From: Aptenodytes patagonicus
Taxonomy: Eukaryota; Chordata; Aves; Sphenisciformes; Spheniscidae
Length of the DNA: 64,000 nt
Assembly (NCBI RefSeq): GCF_965638725.1
Contig: NC_134950.1
Span: 26,998,932 to 27,062,931 of the forward strand
Direction: 5' to 3'
A program made the position numbers and the translations under genes. The notes beneath the pieces were generated by a model. It had not been told where the DNA came from. It made no database searches and was given only the letters and a program-made list of their open reading frames with translations. Shown piece after piece: positions 43,400 through 57,000 of the stretch (positions are counted from its first letter, which is position 1; every line of letters begins with the position of its first letter).

Positions 43400-46300
43400 A
43401 CTTGTATAGTTAATGATCCCAACTATTATGCTCAGCATAGCATACCTGGGTCTCGGTGAGAATGATGCTACTACAGTTTGTCTACCACAGCAATGAATAC
43501 GTGGTTTACAAAGACTGCAAAATCTGTATTAATCAGTTGGATAGGCTTTCTTGTTCTCCTCACTCACTGTAGTACCTTGAGACAGAAAATGAACCTTGGA
43601 ATTAGACCAAGAATTCCAACTTCAGCCTGGGCTTTCGGAGTGGTCTTTATTTTATCTCCACATGCTTGTAATATGAATATTAACTTGCTAATGATGTCTG
43701 GATGCATTCCAGGTCAATCTCTGATTAGTTTTAACTAACATCTGTCACTGGCAACCAAGCTGACAACCAACTATGTTACTTTCTTATGTAAGAAAATAAA
43801 TGCTTATGTCAGTATTTAGAATGCTTTGATTGGTTTGGTACCAGCATATTTAAATTTTGGGAAGAAACAAAAGCTAGCCAGTTTGAGGAAAAACTGCATC
43901 TTCAACATTCAGGCTTAGTCAGAGACTTTGGTTGTGTGGATAAGGACTTTGTACCATTGTTGACATTGCAACTGTACAAGATAGTACTTGGAGTTCTAAA
44001 GAATTCTATGAAGTTTTAGTCCCCTCTCAACATAAGACAACAAAGTTGCAACTTGGTGATGAAAACTTGTTTTAACCTTTGCTTGGGCAATACCAAAAAA
44101 ATCATAGATTCATAGAGTAGTTGAGGTTGGAAGGGACCTGGAGGTCTCTAGTCTAACCCCCTTCTCAAAGCAGCGTCAACTAGAACAGGCTATTCAAGGC
44201 CTCATCCGACCTTAATTACTTTGTTTATGTAAAGTCATCATCATTACTAAACTTCCACATAAACTCTTTTAAGTAGAAGCAAACAAAATCAAGAGATTTT
44301 TTTTTTTATTCTGTGTTTTTTAAAAGGCCAGTGTAGCTTCATTTCTCCTGCATATTGTTTGTCATCTGTTTTAAGTGCTAGGAAAAAAGCATTTTGAATG
44401 AGAATGATAACGCTAAGCCTGTATGTGTAGATTCTTCTGAGCAAAGAAACTTAAATGTGGCCAGATTTTCAAATTCTGAACACTTACATACCTTTCTTTG
44501 CTGTCTGGTAGGTATTAGTTTCAGAAGCGTACTGTTCTGAATCCTCCTCTGAATTTAAATGGAATTAAAATTAAAAAAATCCACAACAGATTGGTGCGTT
44601 TATTTCATAGTTGCTATAAAAGTGATCAAGGAGTCAGAAGACTTGCAGGGAAAATAAAGAAGTTTTACAAGAGTCCTCAGAATAAACCTGACTGACCTAA
44701 TCATGCTGTTGAAAACTTCGTGATTTTTTTTTAAGCTAACATCTTTACTACTAATTCTTGTCTCTGTATTATCAGCTGTTTTGTAAATGTGAATGCAAGT
44801 AACTTTTCCAGTTAATCAACTTCAGATGATTTGTTTGTTTTAAAGTTCTTCTAGCTACTACACAACAGGAGATTGCAAACACTGACAATAAATTGGTAAA
44901 CTTTTTACCGTGCTTCTAGAGTAGTGTTGGTACACACACATGAATTCTTGTAATTAAAAAAAGGATTTGGAGGCTGGAAGGATAAGGGAATTTAGTAAGT
45001 ATTTTGCTGGTTAAGTGTGAGATTATCTTTTAGAAGAAGCATTACCTGTTCTTGAGAAAGTTTGAGTAATTGCTGGTAAGGTACCATTCATTTTTGGGAT
45101 GGTGAACTTCCCCCCCCCCCAGTGAATGCATAAAAAGAGTCACGAAGCTTATAATGGCAGAGGTCATAATTAAGGCATTTCAAAATGTTTTTTGTTTGCC
45201 CTATAGCTAATTTGTCTTTAATTTAAAGCCAGATTAGAGTTTATGACTACTCTAGGTTACTCTATGAAATGTCTGATTGATAGGCCAAAAAAGTGGGTTT
45301 TTTTAAAGGTCTATAAAGACAAAAGCTGTACTTCACAGTATGCATAGATGATCTGAAGCAGAGGGAAATTAGGAAAGGATGCCAGTACATCAGTTAAATA
45401 ATAAGACGGTTAACAGGACAGTTGATTCCCAGTTTATAGCTGTTATCTTGCTAGTATGTTTTGGTTGGTGTTTTGGGTTCCTCCCCCCAAATTGGGATGT
45501 GTATATATAGGCATTATATTCTGATTTTGCCTGAAGAGGTGGTACAGGTGCATGGTGTGGTGACAGCATTTCCTGATAAGGGGTTTATAACTTTAGATAT
45601 TTAATGGTTTGGAGGCACTGTACTTTCAGTATAAAGGACACATCAGAGTCTATAATTACATGGCTGGAATTATTGTTCTTCCTTTCTAAGTACCATCCAT
45701 ATAGTAAAAGAATAACAAAGGCAATCCTGCAGTTTGTGGTGTTGATACAGAATATAGCTAGTTTCCTTAGTTATGCTTACTCTGAGGTTGCTTTTGCTAC
45801 CATTGTCCAGAAATTATGATTTAAAGGAGAACAGTCTCTGTCATCAAAAACTAGTAGTAGTGATCACGTACAGAAGCAGCTTGAGGCATTCAGGAAAGCC
45901 GTAACATATGACAATCTGATGAGTACAAGAAGATAATCCTTAGTCCCAAAGGGATGGGCCAGCATGTTCAACGGAGTGGCAAAATACTCTTAGCAAGAAT
46001 GGATACAAGCCTGCATCATCTACGTGTCAGTAGTCAAAAATATGTATGAACAAACAGAGTACTGTCAGTCTTGCAGTCAGCACTTAATGCCATGAGAAAA
46101 ATCTTTGCAGAAGTATCTTTAGGTAATATTTAATTTTGTAATTACATTCTAAATTCCTCTTCTGGCTTTAAAATACATTAATCAGTGACCTTTTTCATCT
46201 GTAGTTTTGAGGTCACACAATTTCTGTCCAACGTGCAAACTTAAGACATATATGCAGGACAAAGTTGCCCAACACCATATTTCTCCCTTTCTGTAAGTTT

Positions 46301-47250
46301 TTCTGTAATTCCTAAAGTCGATTTTTTTTTTGAGGTAGGGGAGGAGAAGGAATTTGAAGCTGCTGAAGATAAAAAATTCTCTTTCTGTACCCTAGCTACT
46401 AATCTTTTAGTGGGAATTAATCTAAGCACTGCTTCCTTTTTTATTCAGAATTCCTTTTTCAAGGCATAGTACAGAAATAATTGCTATTTGCATATATCTG
46501 TATTATACAAAAACCTGGCATAGTCATGAAGTTAACCATCTGTTTTGGATTACATGACTTTACTGAATATGAAATGGTAAAGTGGTGATCATCATAATTC
46601 TGATGTTGTGATACTAATATTTATTGAAGTGCCCTACTCGCTGAAATAGATGGGGATTAGTTACCTAGATACTTTTTAAGTTTTGGTCGTTAGTATTCTA
46701 CTCCTTGTCAACAGTAGTTCAATGTCAATAGTATGTAATTCTGGTGTAAAACTATTTTCTGGGTTTCAAACAGAAACCTATATTGTGACATTTTCACTTA
46801 TATTTTCATCACATTAATTTTTGGCAAAACCTGTTTTTCCACCTGTCGAAACAAGTATGCATTGCATACTTCGCATCAGTGGACAAAGGCAGCGTCAATA
46901 TTAAAAATGCACTTCCTGGTTTATTTCCTTAACTGAAAGAATATTTGGTTATAACTTCAGATTTTTTTCCCACTTACAAGTTCAAATTCTAGATTTAAAC
47001 GTGTTTCTACATTTAGCAGATACTAAAGCTGGAGATAAACAGTATGGTAGCAGCTTTCTGGCAGACAATTGTATGCTATTCAAAAGTGAACGTGCATAAC
47101 CACCATCTCCAAACAGGATAAGAAATTACACTCAAAATGTGTAATTTCTTGTCTGTTTGATGGAATCAGTAACTGAATGAACCAGTTAAACACATGAAAG
47201 TTGAACTATACATACAGCATGTCAACTAATATAATAAATGTCAACTATAT
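43400..47250. other. Intergenic DNA between RBM12B and CIBAR1 3' ends
   Basis: AT-rich sequence with no coding region I can support. Contains one CR1 fragment (44,100-44,214) and a short poly-C run near 45,112. Confidence 0.6.
44100..44214 (-). mobile_element. CR1 LINE 3' end fragment
   Basis: The plus strand reads 'aatcatagattcatagagta' then 'ggttggaagggacctggagg' and 'actagaacaggctattcaag', the reverse complement of an old CR1 3' end. Confidence 0.85.
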
Positions 47251-47265
47251 AAAATATCAACTAGT

Positions 47266-47288
47266 TTTATTATGAAGGCACTTTTATT
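47266..47288 (-). terminator. Candidate CIBAR1 poly(A) signals
   Basis: TTTATT at 47,266-47,271 and 47,283-47,288 read AATAAA toward the left. They would give a 3' UTR of about 700 bp after the CIBAR1 stop. Confidence 0.4.
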
Positions 47289-47970
47289 TAAAAGCAAAGC
47301 AGCATTAAAAGTAGATACTGGGCTAGGTCCTTATTTGTTAATGTTCATTCTGTATGTGTGAAGAAATCAAAAGTCATCTTAGTCAAGCCCGAGGAAAATG
47401 AGAATGAGAAAACAATACACCTCACCCTGCCTTCTGCCATCCAAGGTGGGTAACAAAGTGAAATGTAACAGGATTGTTGCTGTAATCGGTTTCTTGAGTA
47501 CTACAGTTACTTTAGGATGTATAAAACCAATTATGCCAGGTATAGCTACAGGACTTACTAAATCCAAGAGGTGTGTAGCGAGCAAATAAGGTAATACATT
47601 GGCAAAGTAGCAAGCAAACCCTTACGTTTGTAACTGCCTGTCAGCTTCGTGCAGTTTTTGGACACTGTTCATCATGTAAGTTTAAGCAAATGTGACTGCA
47701 GTATAACATCTATGCAAATATAATACAGGATTCTATTTAAATACTGAATTTTCTAGCTACTGAAATTGTCCATTTTCAGCAGATTCTGTTCCATTCTTTG
47801 AAACTGATCATTTGTTTCTGGCACTCTACTATTAGGGCCAATTCTTGCTCCTGTTGGAATTTTAAAAATACAGCCCCAGTGAAGTTTTTGACTAACACAC
47901 AAAAGCCTTTATGTAAAGGGAAATCTTTTTTTTCCCCCAATCAAAAAATAAGGCTCTTAGAATAGTTTTG

Positions 47971-48081
47971 TTATCTCACTTCCTTAGTAGCATCTAATTC
48001 CTCCTCCTCCTCTTCTTCCTCATCTTCATCTTCCTCCTCCTCCTCCTCTTCATCTTTTCTTAGCATACTGTTGGAAATCTG
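47971..48081 (-). CDS. CIBAR1: CIBAR1 last coding exon, acidic tail
   Basis: Encodes [10 protein letters not shown], then an uninterrupted run of about 17 E/D residues from a GAG/GAA/GAT tract (about 48,000-48,053), ending LDATKEVR and TAA. Tandem acceptors TTTTAG and CAG (NAGNAG type) allow the exon to start at 48,081 or 48,078, with or without the first Q. Confidence 0.92.
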   Translation of the reverse strand, partial: QISNSMLRKDEEEEEEEDEDEEEEEEEELDATKEVR

Positions 48082-51000
48082 CTAAAACAAAAATCCAACA
48101 AAAGTAAATCAAGTGTTTGTTCTCCTGAAAGAAAAACAATTCTCTGCTGGCATTTCCAGTCTAAATACTTGCAGGTTTTTCGTTTAGGGGGAGGGGGGAA
48201 GTTGTCTATCCCTTAACCCTTCAACTTCTAGTAACATGCACAATGCCAGCAGAAAGATATATGGCACAGAATATAAATACAGTAATGATTTTTAAAAGCC
48301 AAAAAAAATCCCCGTAGTCCTGAGAACTGTTATAGGATAGGGAAAACTATGCATTGATCGAATTAATGCTAAAAATCAACAGGATGTAAGTCAGTTTTTC
48401 TGTGGGTCAGCTGTCGAGACAGCAGGCTGAATATGAGTATTAGGGCATAATCTTACCTTGAAGACATCAAACCTCTTCAGTTAAATGAAAAACTCAACAC
48501 TAGGCTGCTCTAAGCTGTTTTTGAGAATAAATTAGACGAACTTTACTAGAAGAGTCTTGATTCATATATGAACTTCTTTCCCTGCCCATCAGCGCTTGCC
48601 CTTCAGAATGATACTGTAGTCCTATTTTGGTTCATCAAATGTTAAAAACAAGTGCCAGCTGCCAAGCTTTCATCTCATCTGACAGATTCTGCCATCTATA
48701 CTTTTTTCTAATGAGGGCTCAATCTAATTCCTATTGAAGACAGATTCTTCACAGAAGATGCGACATTTACAATTTAAAGTGGAATATATGTATTTTTTTT
48801 TTCTTTCCCCATAAGAAAAGGAACATTAAACTCAAAGATAGTTCATCTGGAATGCTTTTGAAAAATGATTTTAGGTTCAGCAGTTCTCTAAGGGCATCTG
48901 CAACTCTATATTTTCTGAGTTTTCTCACATACAGTGATATAATAAAACTTCAGTATTGAAGACAAAACTTGCCTTTTTTTTTTAAACAACCCCCTATTTT
49001 AAAAGTCCTTAAATGCTGGTTATTAAATTGACTTCTGAGATTTCATAATTCATACAGCTATGTATGTAACAAAAGATTTTTGTGTGTGCATAAAGCAAAC
49101 TGCAATCACTGAACTAATGAAAGCAGAAAAATCCTTAGTCTTGTTGATGCTCACAAAGCACATAATTTAGCTTGAAGCAAATGCTTGCTTAGAAATCTCT
49201 GAACGTAACAGAAAATGGAGTTAATAATTGGATGAAGCTGGATTAACTTGAGTCTAAATGCCTAAACCAGCAATCTTTCATTCTGTGAAAGAAGAAAAAG
49301 ACAATGACACTGATTTGTAATTGGAGATTAAGGAGTGCTGCAGATTGAGCCTGTTAAGGTAGCTTCATTTCAACGGATAGACTAATTTTCCAAGTTTTTT
49401 CTAGTTAAGAGCATCTGAAATTCTTAAGCAGAACTTCAGTCATATTTCTGAATAAAAGCTCCGCTTTCCCCTTTCCTGAAATAAGAGGTGCTATTTTGGC
49501 TTTAAGGCTTTTTTCTGCTCACTACTCAAGTACTTCTGACCATGCTGTAATTAACTACATAGTAAATTAAATATTATCACTGTTGGCAGTGAGGTCGTGG
49601 TAAGATGGCTAACGTAAGAACCAGACTGGATCAGAGTAAGGAAAGTGATAAAGGAAATTGGGCAGTTTAAATCCATGTTATTTTGCCATAAAGCTAGAAC
49701 ATACCTGTACTTGAAAATTCAATTTTTGATTATTTAATGCGAAAAAATAATTTAATTTAAAAAATTTAATGGAATCTGATAATTTGTTGTTCATCATAAA
49801 CAATTTTGTGTGAAAATGAATTCTCTAAGTTTGCACATAGGTGATGACTGTCCTTGCTTAAGCTGTTAAGCTGCATGTTTCACTGCATGTGCTGCTACAG
49901 AAAGCACGGCAATTCTCATGTCTTACACGCAGCGGGCAGTGTTGGAACACCTGGATGCAGACATTTTCAGCCACGGTTGAAATGATACTTTGCTGTCTTA
50001 GAGGGCAGGTGCAAAACAGTTGGCTATATTAAATGCATGTGGATAAAACTTGTATAGTTAAGTTTGATATAAAATATCTGGAAAAGGTCATTCTCTTCTG
50101 CTATAGTTCTGTCTAAAATACAGCATACCAACCTGAATCAGTAAAACGAAATGCTGAAGATAAATTGCCAAATAAAGTGCAAAACGAAGCGATTTACAAA
50201 GGATTGTCATGAAAACTTAAATAGCCTTTTCAGAACTTGCGTAAAACTAAGTATCTGCAATAGTCATGTTTTAAAAAAGCCCTGAACCCCTGAAGGGGTT
50301 TTCTCATAATGGGGAGCCATCCTATGAAAAACAGCTTTCCTGGTGCATAGTTTTCTCTCCTGATCATATTAATTGCATAGAAATGAAAAAATCCAAGTCT
50401 TATTGTTGTACTGTCAGTGCAGCTTGGGACATTAATTCTTTCTAACAGGATTGTCCGTTGCTCCTTTCCTTGTGTTTTTTTAGTACTGTCTGCTAAATGA
50501 AGTCTGGCAGGTAGGATGGAGAAACTAGCATCTCAATTGCTTCAGCTAGTCCGAGCGCGAGTTGAAAACAACTATGAAAGTCAAGGGAGGAAAGAGTTGA
50601 GGGACAAAAGCACTAAGATGGACACAAAAATATCAGTGGTCTTTGCAAAATCCTGCTTTTGATAATTTAGCATACAGCAGTCCTTCCAGAATATTCACTC
50701 GAGTGTGTGACCACACTTAGATTATCATGTTGCTTTGACATCACATGAAGGCACCAGAACTTTAAAAGGAGGTAGCTCTTTGTGAAAAAATGAATCAAGC
50801 TCAAGGAGTACTTCAGATTTTTAATATGGAAATACTACAGAAAGGCAGTCCGCAGAACCAGAAATAAATACAGGGATGGTATGTGCTAAATCCTCTGAAA
50901 GACAAGTATTGTGTTACCAGCACAGTTTATCCCATCTGGTATGCAGTGACTTCCTGCCCCACCCCCTGCCTACAGGTTAGTGTTTGTGTCCCATCGTCCG

Positions 51001-54000
51001 TGTGTTCTGTGTCCCATCCCCCCCCCCCCCGTAGTCTTAGTCTGTGTGATTCTGTGAACTGCTTACCATATTATTTATACTGCTTTAAACTGAAAATTCC
51101 AAAGTACTGCATTATGGTCAGTAAGTTATTATGTAGCATGAAACCAGACTTGTGAAAACGTTGGCAGTGAAAGATCCACAGAAAGGTAAAACAAGTCACC
51201 TGAAGGTTTTTCTGAATGCAGCATTTTTTGCTAGTGAGATGTTTGGTGGGTTCCAGAGATTAGAGCCCTTAGTGTAACTCAAGGTACTGATCCTGATGCA
51301 ACATACTATTTGCAGAATCAGAAAGGGCAGCGTGGTGGGGTGCGCAGAACAGGATGCCTGCTTCTTCTTTACTGCCCTATAGTGACTGCATTAGCAGGGT
51401 GTTCCACCCCTTTTTTCTGCCATGTGATCCTCCTCTGCAGATACACTGCATAGCCCAGTAAGATGACATTATTTTGAGATGTATTGCATTCTCCCTCTAG
51501 GTCTAGATGACTTCCCGTTCTTTTCAGATATTCGAGTGAGAGGTTATGAGAACGTTAACATCTGAAGTTATAGGTAAAAGAGAGGTCTAGGAGAATCATA
51601 GAATCATAGAATCATTAAGGTTGGAAGAGACCTCTAAGATCATCGAGTCCAACCGTCAACCCAACACCACCATGCCCACTAAACCATGTCCCTAAGCGCC
51701 TCATCTACACATCTTTTAAATACCTCCAGGGATGGGGACTCAACCACTTCCCTGGGCAGCCTGTTCCAATGTTTAACCACTCTTTCAGTAAAGAAATTTT
51801 TCCCCATGTCCAATCTAAATCTCCCCTGCCGCAACTTGAGGCCATTTCCTCTCGTCCTATCACTAGTTACTTGGGAGAAGAGACCGACATCGACCTCGCT
51901 ACAACCTCCTTTCAGGTAGTTGCAGAGAGCGATGAGGTCTGCCCTCAGCCTCCTTTTCTCCAGGCTAAACAACCCCAGTTCCCTCAGCCGCTCCTCATAA
52001 GACTTGTTCTCCAGACCCCTCACCAGCCTCGTTGCCCTTCTCTGGACGCGCTCCAGCACCTCAACATCCTTCTTGTAGTGAGGGGCCCAAAACTGAACAC
52101 AGTAGTCGAGGTGCGGCCTCACCAGTGCCGAGTACAGGGGCACGATCACTTCCCTACTCCTGCTGGCCACACTATTTCTGATACAGGCCAGGATGCCAAT
52201 AGAATCTTGGCCTTCTTGGCCGCCTGGGCACACTGCCGGCTCATGTTCAGCCGGCTGTCGACCAACACCCCCAGGTCCTTTTCTGCCAGGCAGCTTTCCA
52301 GCCACTCTTCCCCAAACCTGTAGCATTGCATGGGGTTGTTGTGGCCGAAGTGCAGGACCCGGCGCTTGGCCTTGTTGAATCTCATACAGTTGGCCTCGGC
52401 CCATCGGTCCAGCCTGTCCAGGTCCCTCTGCAGAGCCTTCCTACCCTCGAGCAGATCAACATTCCCGCCCAACTTGGTGTCATCTGCAAACTTAACTGAG
52501 GGTGCACTCAATCCCCTCATCCAGATCATTGATAAAGATATTGAACAAGACTGGCCCCAAAACTGAGCCCTGGGGAACACCGCTCGTGACCGGCTGCCAA
52601 CTGGATTTAACTCCATTCACCACAACTCTCTGGGCCCGGCCATCCAGCCAGTTTTTTACCCAGCGCAGAGTACACCTGTCTAAGCCGTGAGCCGCCAGCT
52701 TCTCGAGGAGAGTGCTGTGGGAAAAAGTGTCAAAGGCCTTACTGAAGTCCAGGTAGACTGGACCTTACTGGAGCAAGGTAAACTTGCAAGTTAGTCAAAA
52801 TGGAGTTCCACTCCATCTCTGAGAGAAATCAGTGTACATACATTCAGTTTTCTGTTTTTTTGGTGTTTTTTGCGGTTTTTTTGAAGGGAGTCCAAAACAT
52901 AGCTATCTGTGGCACCTCAAAGTAATTACAGATGCTTCTATACCCTTGATACAGTTTTACAGCACCGCAGGAAGTTCTCAAGGAAGATGGCAACAGATTT
53001 TTGACAGCTTCCTCTGGTCTTCAAAAAAATGAATGGGTAAACATTTTCTGAAGTAGCTTGAATGTGAAATTTGCTTGTTTGATAGAGAGGACAGGCAACA
53101 TTCAAAGTCAAGGTTGGTCTTCATGCACTGAATCACTGGGTTCTTTTATCGTCAGATGGCATGACTCATACTTTCAACAACAGAATAACTCAACTGTAAT
53201 AATGGATCCTTTCTGTGTTGAGAGCAGAGAAGGGGTAATGGTGTGTATGAAGTCAAGAAAACTTTTTAGTATGACAATATCAATGCATGATTCTATCCAA
53301 AGAAGAGAAGTGGGATGTGTACATTTTAAATTTGGCCATCTTTGTCTTTAACTGAAACACTGGTAAGAAGCATCTTAGTTACAGGACTAAGGCTGCAATA
53401 AAGAAAAAATAATTTAGCCATTTTGCAATGTCTGCAAGTTTACTGCTGCAAACAACTGTCAATGATTTTTGCAAGGTAGCTGGTTCAAAAGCAGTGGCAC
53501 TTTCTCCATGTTCCACTTATTTTTATCATCCTCCTCTTCCTCACCTGCTCTGAATTTTCAGAGTATAAAAGGAAAGATCTGTTGGTCATGGGTTTGCTCT
53601 GCTGCTAGGAGGTATCACTAGTCTGAGTTAGGATCTGGTAGAGAATCCACACTCTAGAATCTGGATACTGAGAGTAAGAACATGCAAGTGTTATTTAAAG
53701 AAGGTCACTTCTGTTACCAATAAGCTCCTAGATCTTTTCTCTGCAAGATGCCACAGTTTGATGATGAAAGAAATAGTATCGCTGGAAATGGCATTTTTCA
53801 AAAGTAAACAACACAGCTTTAAAAGCTCATTTTGTTTTTCCTCAAATAAAAATGATATTTAGAAGCTGCGTTATTAAAAGCTCAATATGATCTTTATGCC
53901 CTTGGAAGTCTCTTTACCTTTGTAACTGTCCTGAACTGAGTAAAGATAGTGAATCCATGTACATGTACATTAGCTAAGGCTCTACTTAAGACATTCTTTT

Positions 54001-57000
54001 AATACAGTGATCTAGCATTTAATTTTTCTTTCTTACCTGTACTGTCCTCAATGAAGATTTTAAGGAGCCAGTTCTTTGCAGGGGGGACTTTGAATTTGCA
54101 CGAACTATGTCTAAGCGAGATTGATAGTCTGGTGGATAGAGTGAGCTCCGAAAAACCTGTTCAAATGAAGAAAGCTGTGATTTGGGTGCCATGATACAGC
54201 TTGCAAGCTAACAATTGCCCAGACTGTAGCTAACAAAAATGCAGCATTGGACTATTAAACCTGCTCTAGAGAGGTAGTTTGGATTGATCGCTTTTAGCTG
54301 AAACAACCTCCTTGCTCAACCTGAGACATACCAACACACTTACGTGGTCCAAGTAAACATTCTTCAGAGATCTGAGGGGATTTACAAGTGGAAAACTGCA
54401 ATGGTTTCCCACCAGCATACGTAGCTGGGTTTCAGGCTAACGTAGAGGTATGAACCCCAGCAACTCCCTTCAGGCTCTCCATTTCTTGGAGAGATGAACT
54501 CTTAGCCCCTTCACAAGCAAATCCTTGCTGCCACTCACAGCTGCATCAGAGAAATTTTATCTGTAATGTTCAGGAGATGTGCAGCTCAAGAAAATTTGGG
54601 AAAACCCTTAGAATATGGGGAGACTGTAATATCCATTATATTTACAAGTTCTTTCCAATAGCCAAAAAGAGTAAATTGTAAGACTAACAGCCTGATATTA
54701 AATATAATAAAGCTATTCGTGCAAGACTTTATTAATAAAGTCAAAGAAGATGGTAGAATTATGGTCAGTCAATATTTTTATGAAAAGTAAATATTGTCCA
54801 ATTAACAGGAAATTTAAAATGAGATTAGAAATCTGGTTGTGAAAGATAAAGTATTGACTTAAAGGATATTTTTGAATTGGTGCCATATGACATTTTAATT
54901 GTGAAACTAGAATAGTACAAAATTGCCATGGCGTAGTTTAAATGAAGTAAAAATACCAAGTAGTCTCAAATGGGACTGTCACTGAAGAATCATGATTTTG
55001 TATGTCTTGCGCTAACTGAATACTGCCATCCTTGGTCCTGAGCTATGTCATAGAAGAAATAAAATTAGGACTGGTAAGATTTACAAACAAAGACCAAAAA
55101 TGATCCAACTTTTCTTGACAAGCTGAACACATATACACAACATACATTTCAATGATAGTAAGTTTAAAGGCTCAACATCCAGAAGAACTGCAAGAATAAA
55201 TAAAGGACTGAAAAACACGTCTTGGGAAAAAAGAGACTATAACTCAAGGAGAACAGAAAGGGTGACTTGAAAGGAAGCTGTAACTGCCACAAGGCAAAAA
55301 AAGCAATTTGGTAACAAATGTCTCTTAATTCTAGAACAGCCTAATAAAAAACAATGACTGGAAGATGAAAACAAGCAAACAAAACTCAGAATAGAAAGAA
55401 GAGAGAGATTTGTAATGAAGTAATCAGTCTTCAGAACATCTTATCAGAGCAGCGTAAGATTTTCTCTTACTGTGCATCTTCACAGCGAGATTCACTGCAG
55501 AGGTGTTCTTTAAGAACTATGATTAGCTGAGCTTGGAGTGGCAGTTAATTTAGGAAAAGTCTCTTATCTGTATTTTGTGGGAAAGATTAGATTGCCACTG
55601 CAGTTGTTCGCTGTTTTTAAAATCTCTGAGCTTATAAACCTGCATGCTCTTGCTGGAGAAGTGCAAAAAAGGGCTCGGTATATATAAGAAGTTTGTTCTG
55701 GGAACCTGAAACCTATGTTGCATTTTCTGCCTGGGACATGTATGGCCCCAAAGTGTGAAAACTGTTTTTATGTAGTAAGTAAATTGAAAAGCAAATCTTA
55801 ATCACTCTTACCTCTAAATCTTCGTTTTCATCAATATTTTGGATATTTTGGTAGGCAGCAGTATATATCTCTAAAGCTTTCCCATGGAATAACATTTCAA
55901 TAGTTATAAATTCAGAAAATATGTTCTAAAAGCAAATGAAAACAAAGGTCTTCTTAATGCAGTACATTTCCACTTCAAATACAAGAAATTACTGAATTCT
56001 GTACTTGGTATTTATATGAGACAAATAACTGCATGATACCTAGTAGTTTTAAGTAGTCAGACCTGAATTTTAGAAATTAAACATAAACGCTGGCTGGGCT
56101 GTCACTTACGTGGTTGTCATTTCATACTAAATTCTAAGTAAATGCTTGAGAAGCGGAGACTCATTAGGAATAAATAAAATGCTAAAATGCATGCTGAAAA
56201 TGCACTTGATATTCCCCGATACGTATTTGCAAGATGTAGTCGGGGGATTTTTGCTTTATCGATGGCAATCTTTTTTAACAGGTTGGGGACAAATGACCTG
56301 TAAATGCTATACATATCTATAATTTACAGATATTTATTTTAGATAATAAAATATTCTTTATCTATAAAAAAAGCACTTAATGATGACATCTTCCCAACTC
56401 ACACAATCTTTTTCATATTACTCTAACATCAAGTACTGGTTGGTTTGGTTGGGTTTTTCAACCATCTTTCATTCTTTCCTGTTTAGTCTGTCTTTTTTTC
56501 CCCCCCCAGTAAAAAAGTATCTCACTCCAGCAATTTTATAATTGAATATGAGATCACACAAAGCAAGTGTTTTTCGGTGACTATAGTCTTTGGGACTTAA
56601 GCCACTTAATGTTTGACTTTAAGAGAGAAATGAAAGCTTTGAATACTTGCAGTCACTGAACATTTTGTGCTTTCTGCATCAGTAAAACTTTTAACTGCAG
56701 TAACCTACAGAAATTTCAGCATGGATAAATATATTATTTATTTATCACTGTTTCTGTTAATTTTGCTGATAATCCACATACATCGTTCCATGAACAAATG
56801 CAGCTACCAGTGAAATAGAATACAGCAACTGTTGGAAGGTGCAGATGCTAAACAATCAGATACAGGAAAATTCTGAATTCAATAAACTGTATGAATCAAT
56901 GAACTGATTTTTTAATTGCAAAGTTCATGATATTTGGATTATGAAATAGTCATGAATGCCAGAAGATATATATTTATGTAGGCTTAAGTTAGTAACAAAT

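Noticed and set aside
43478-43738. 86-codon frame downstream of RBM12B
   Set aside because: No clear ATG start in good context, no domain, and it lies past the poly(A) signals.
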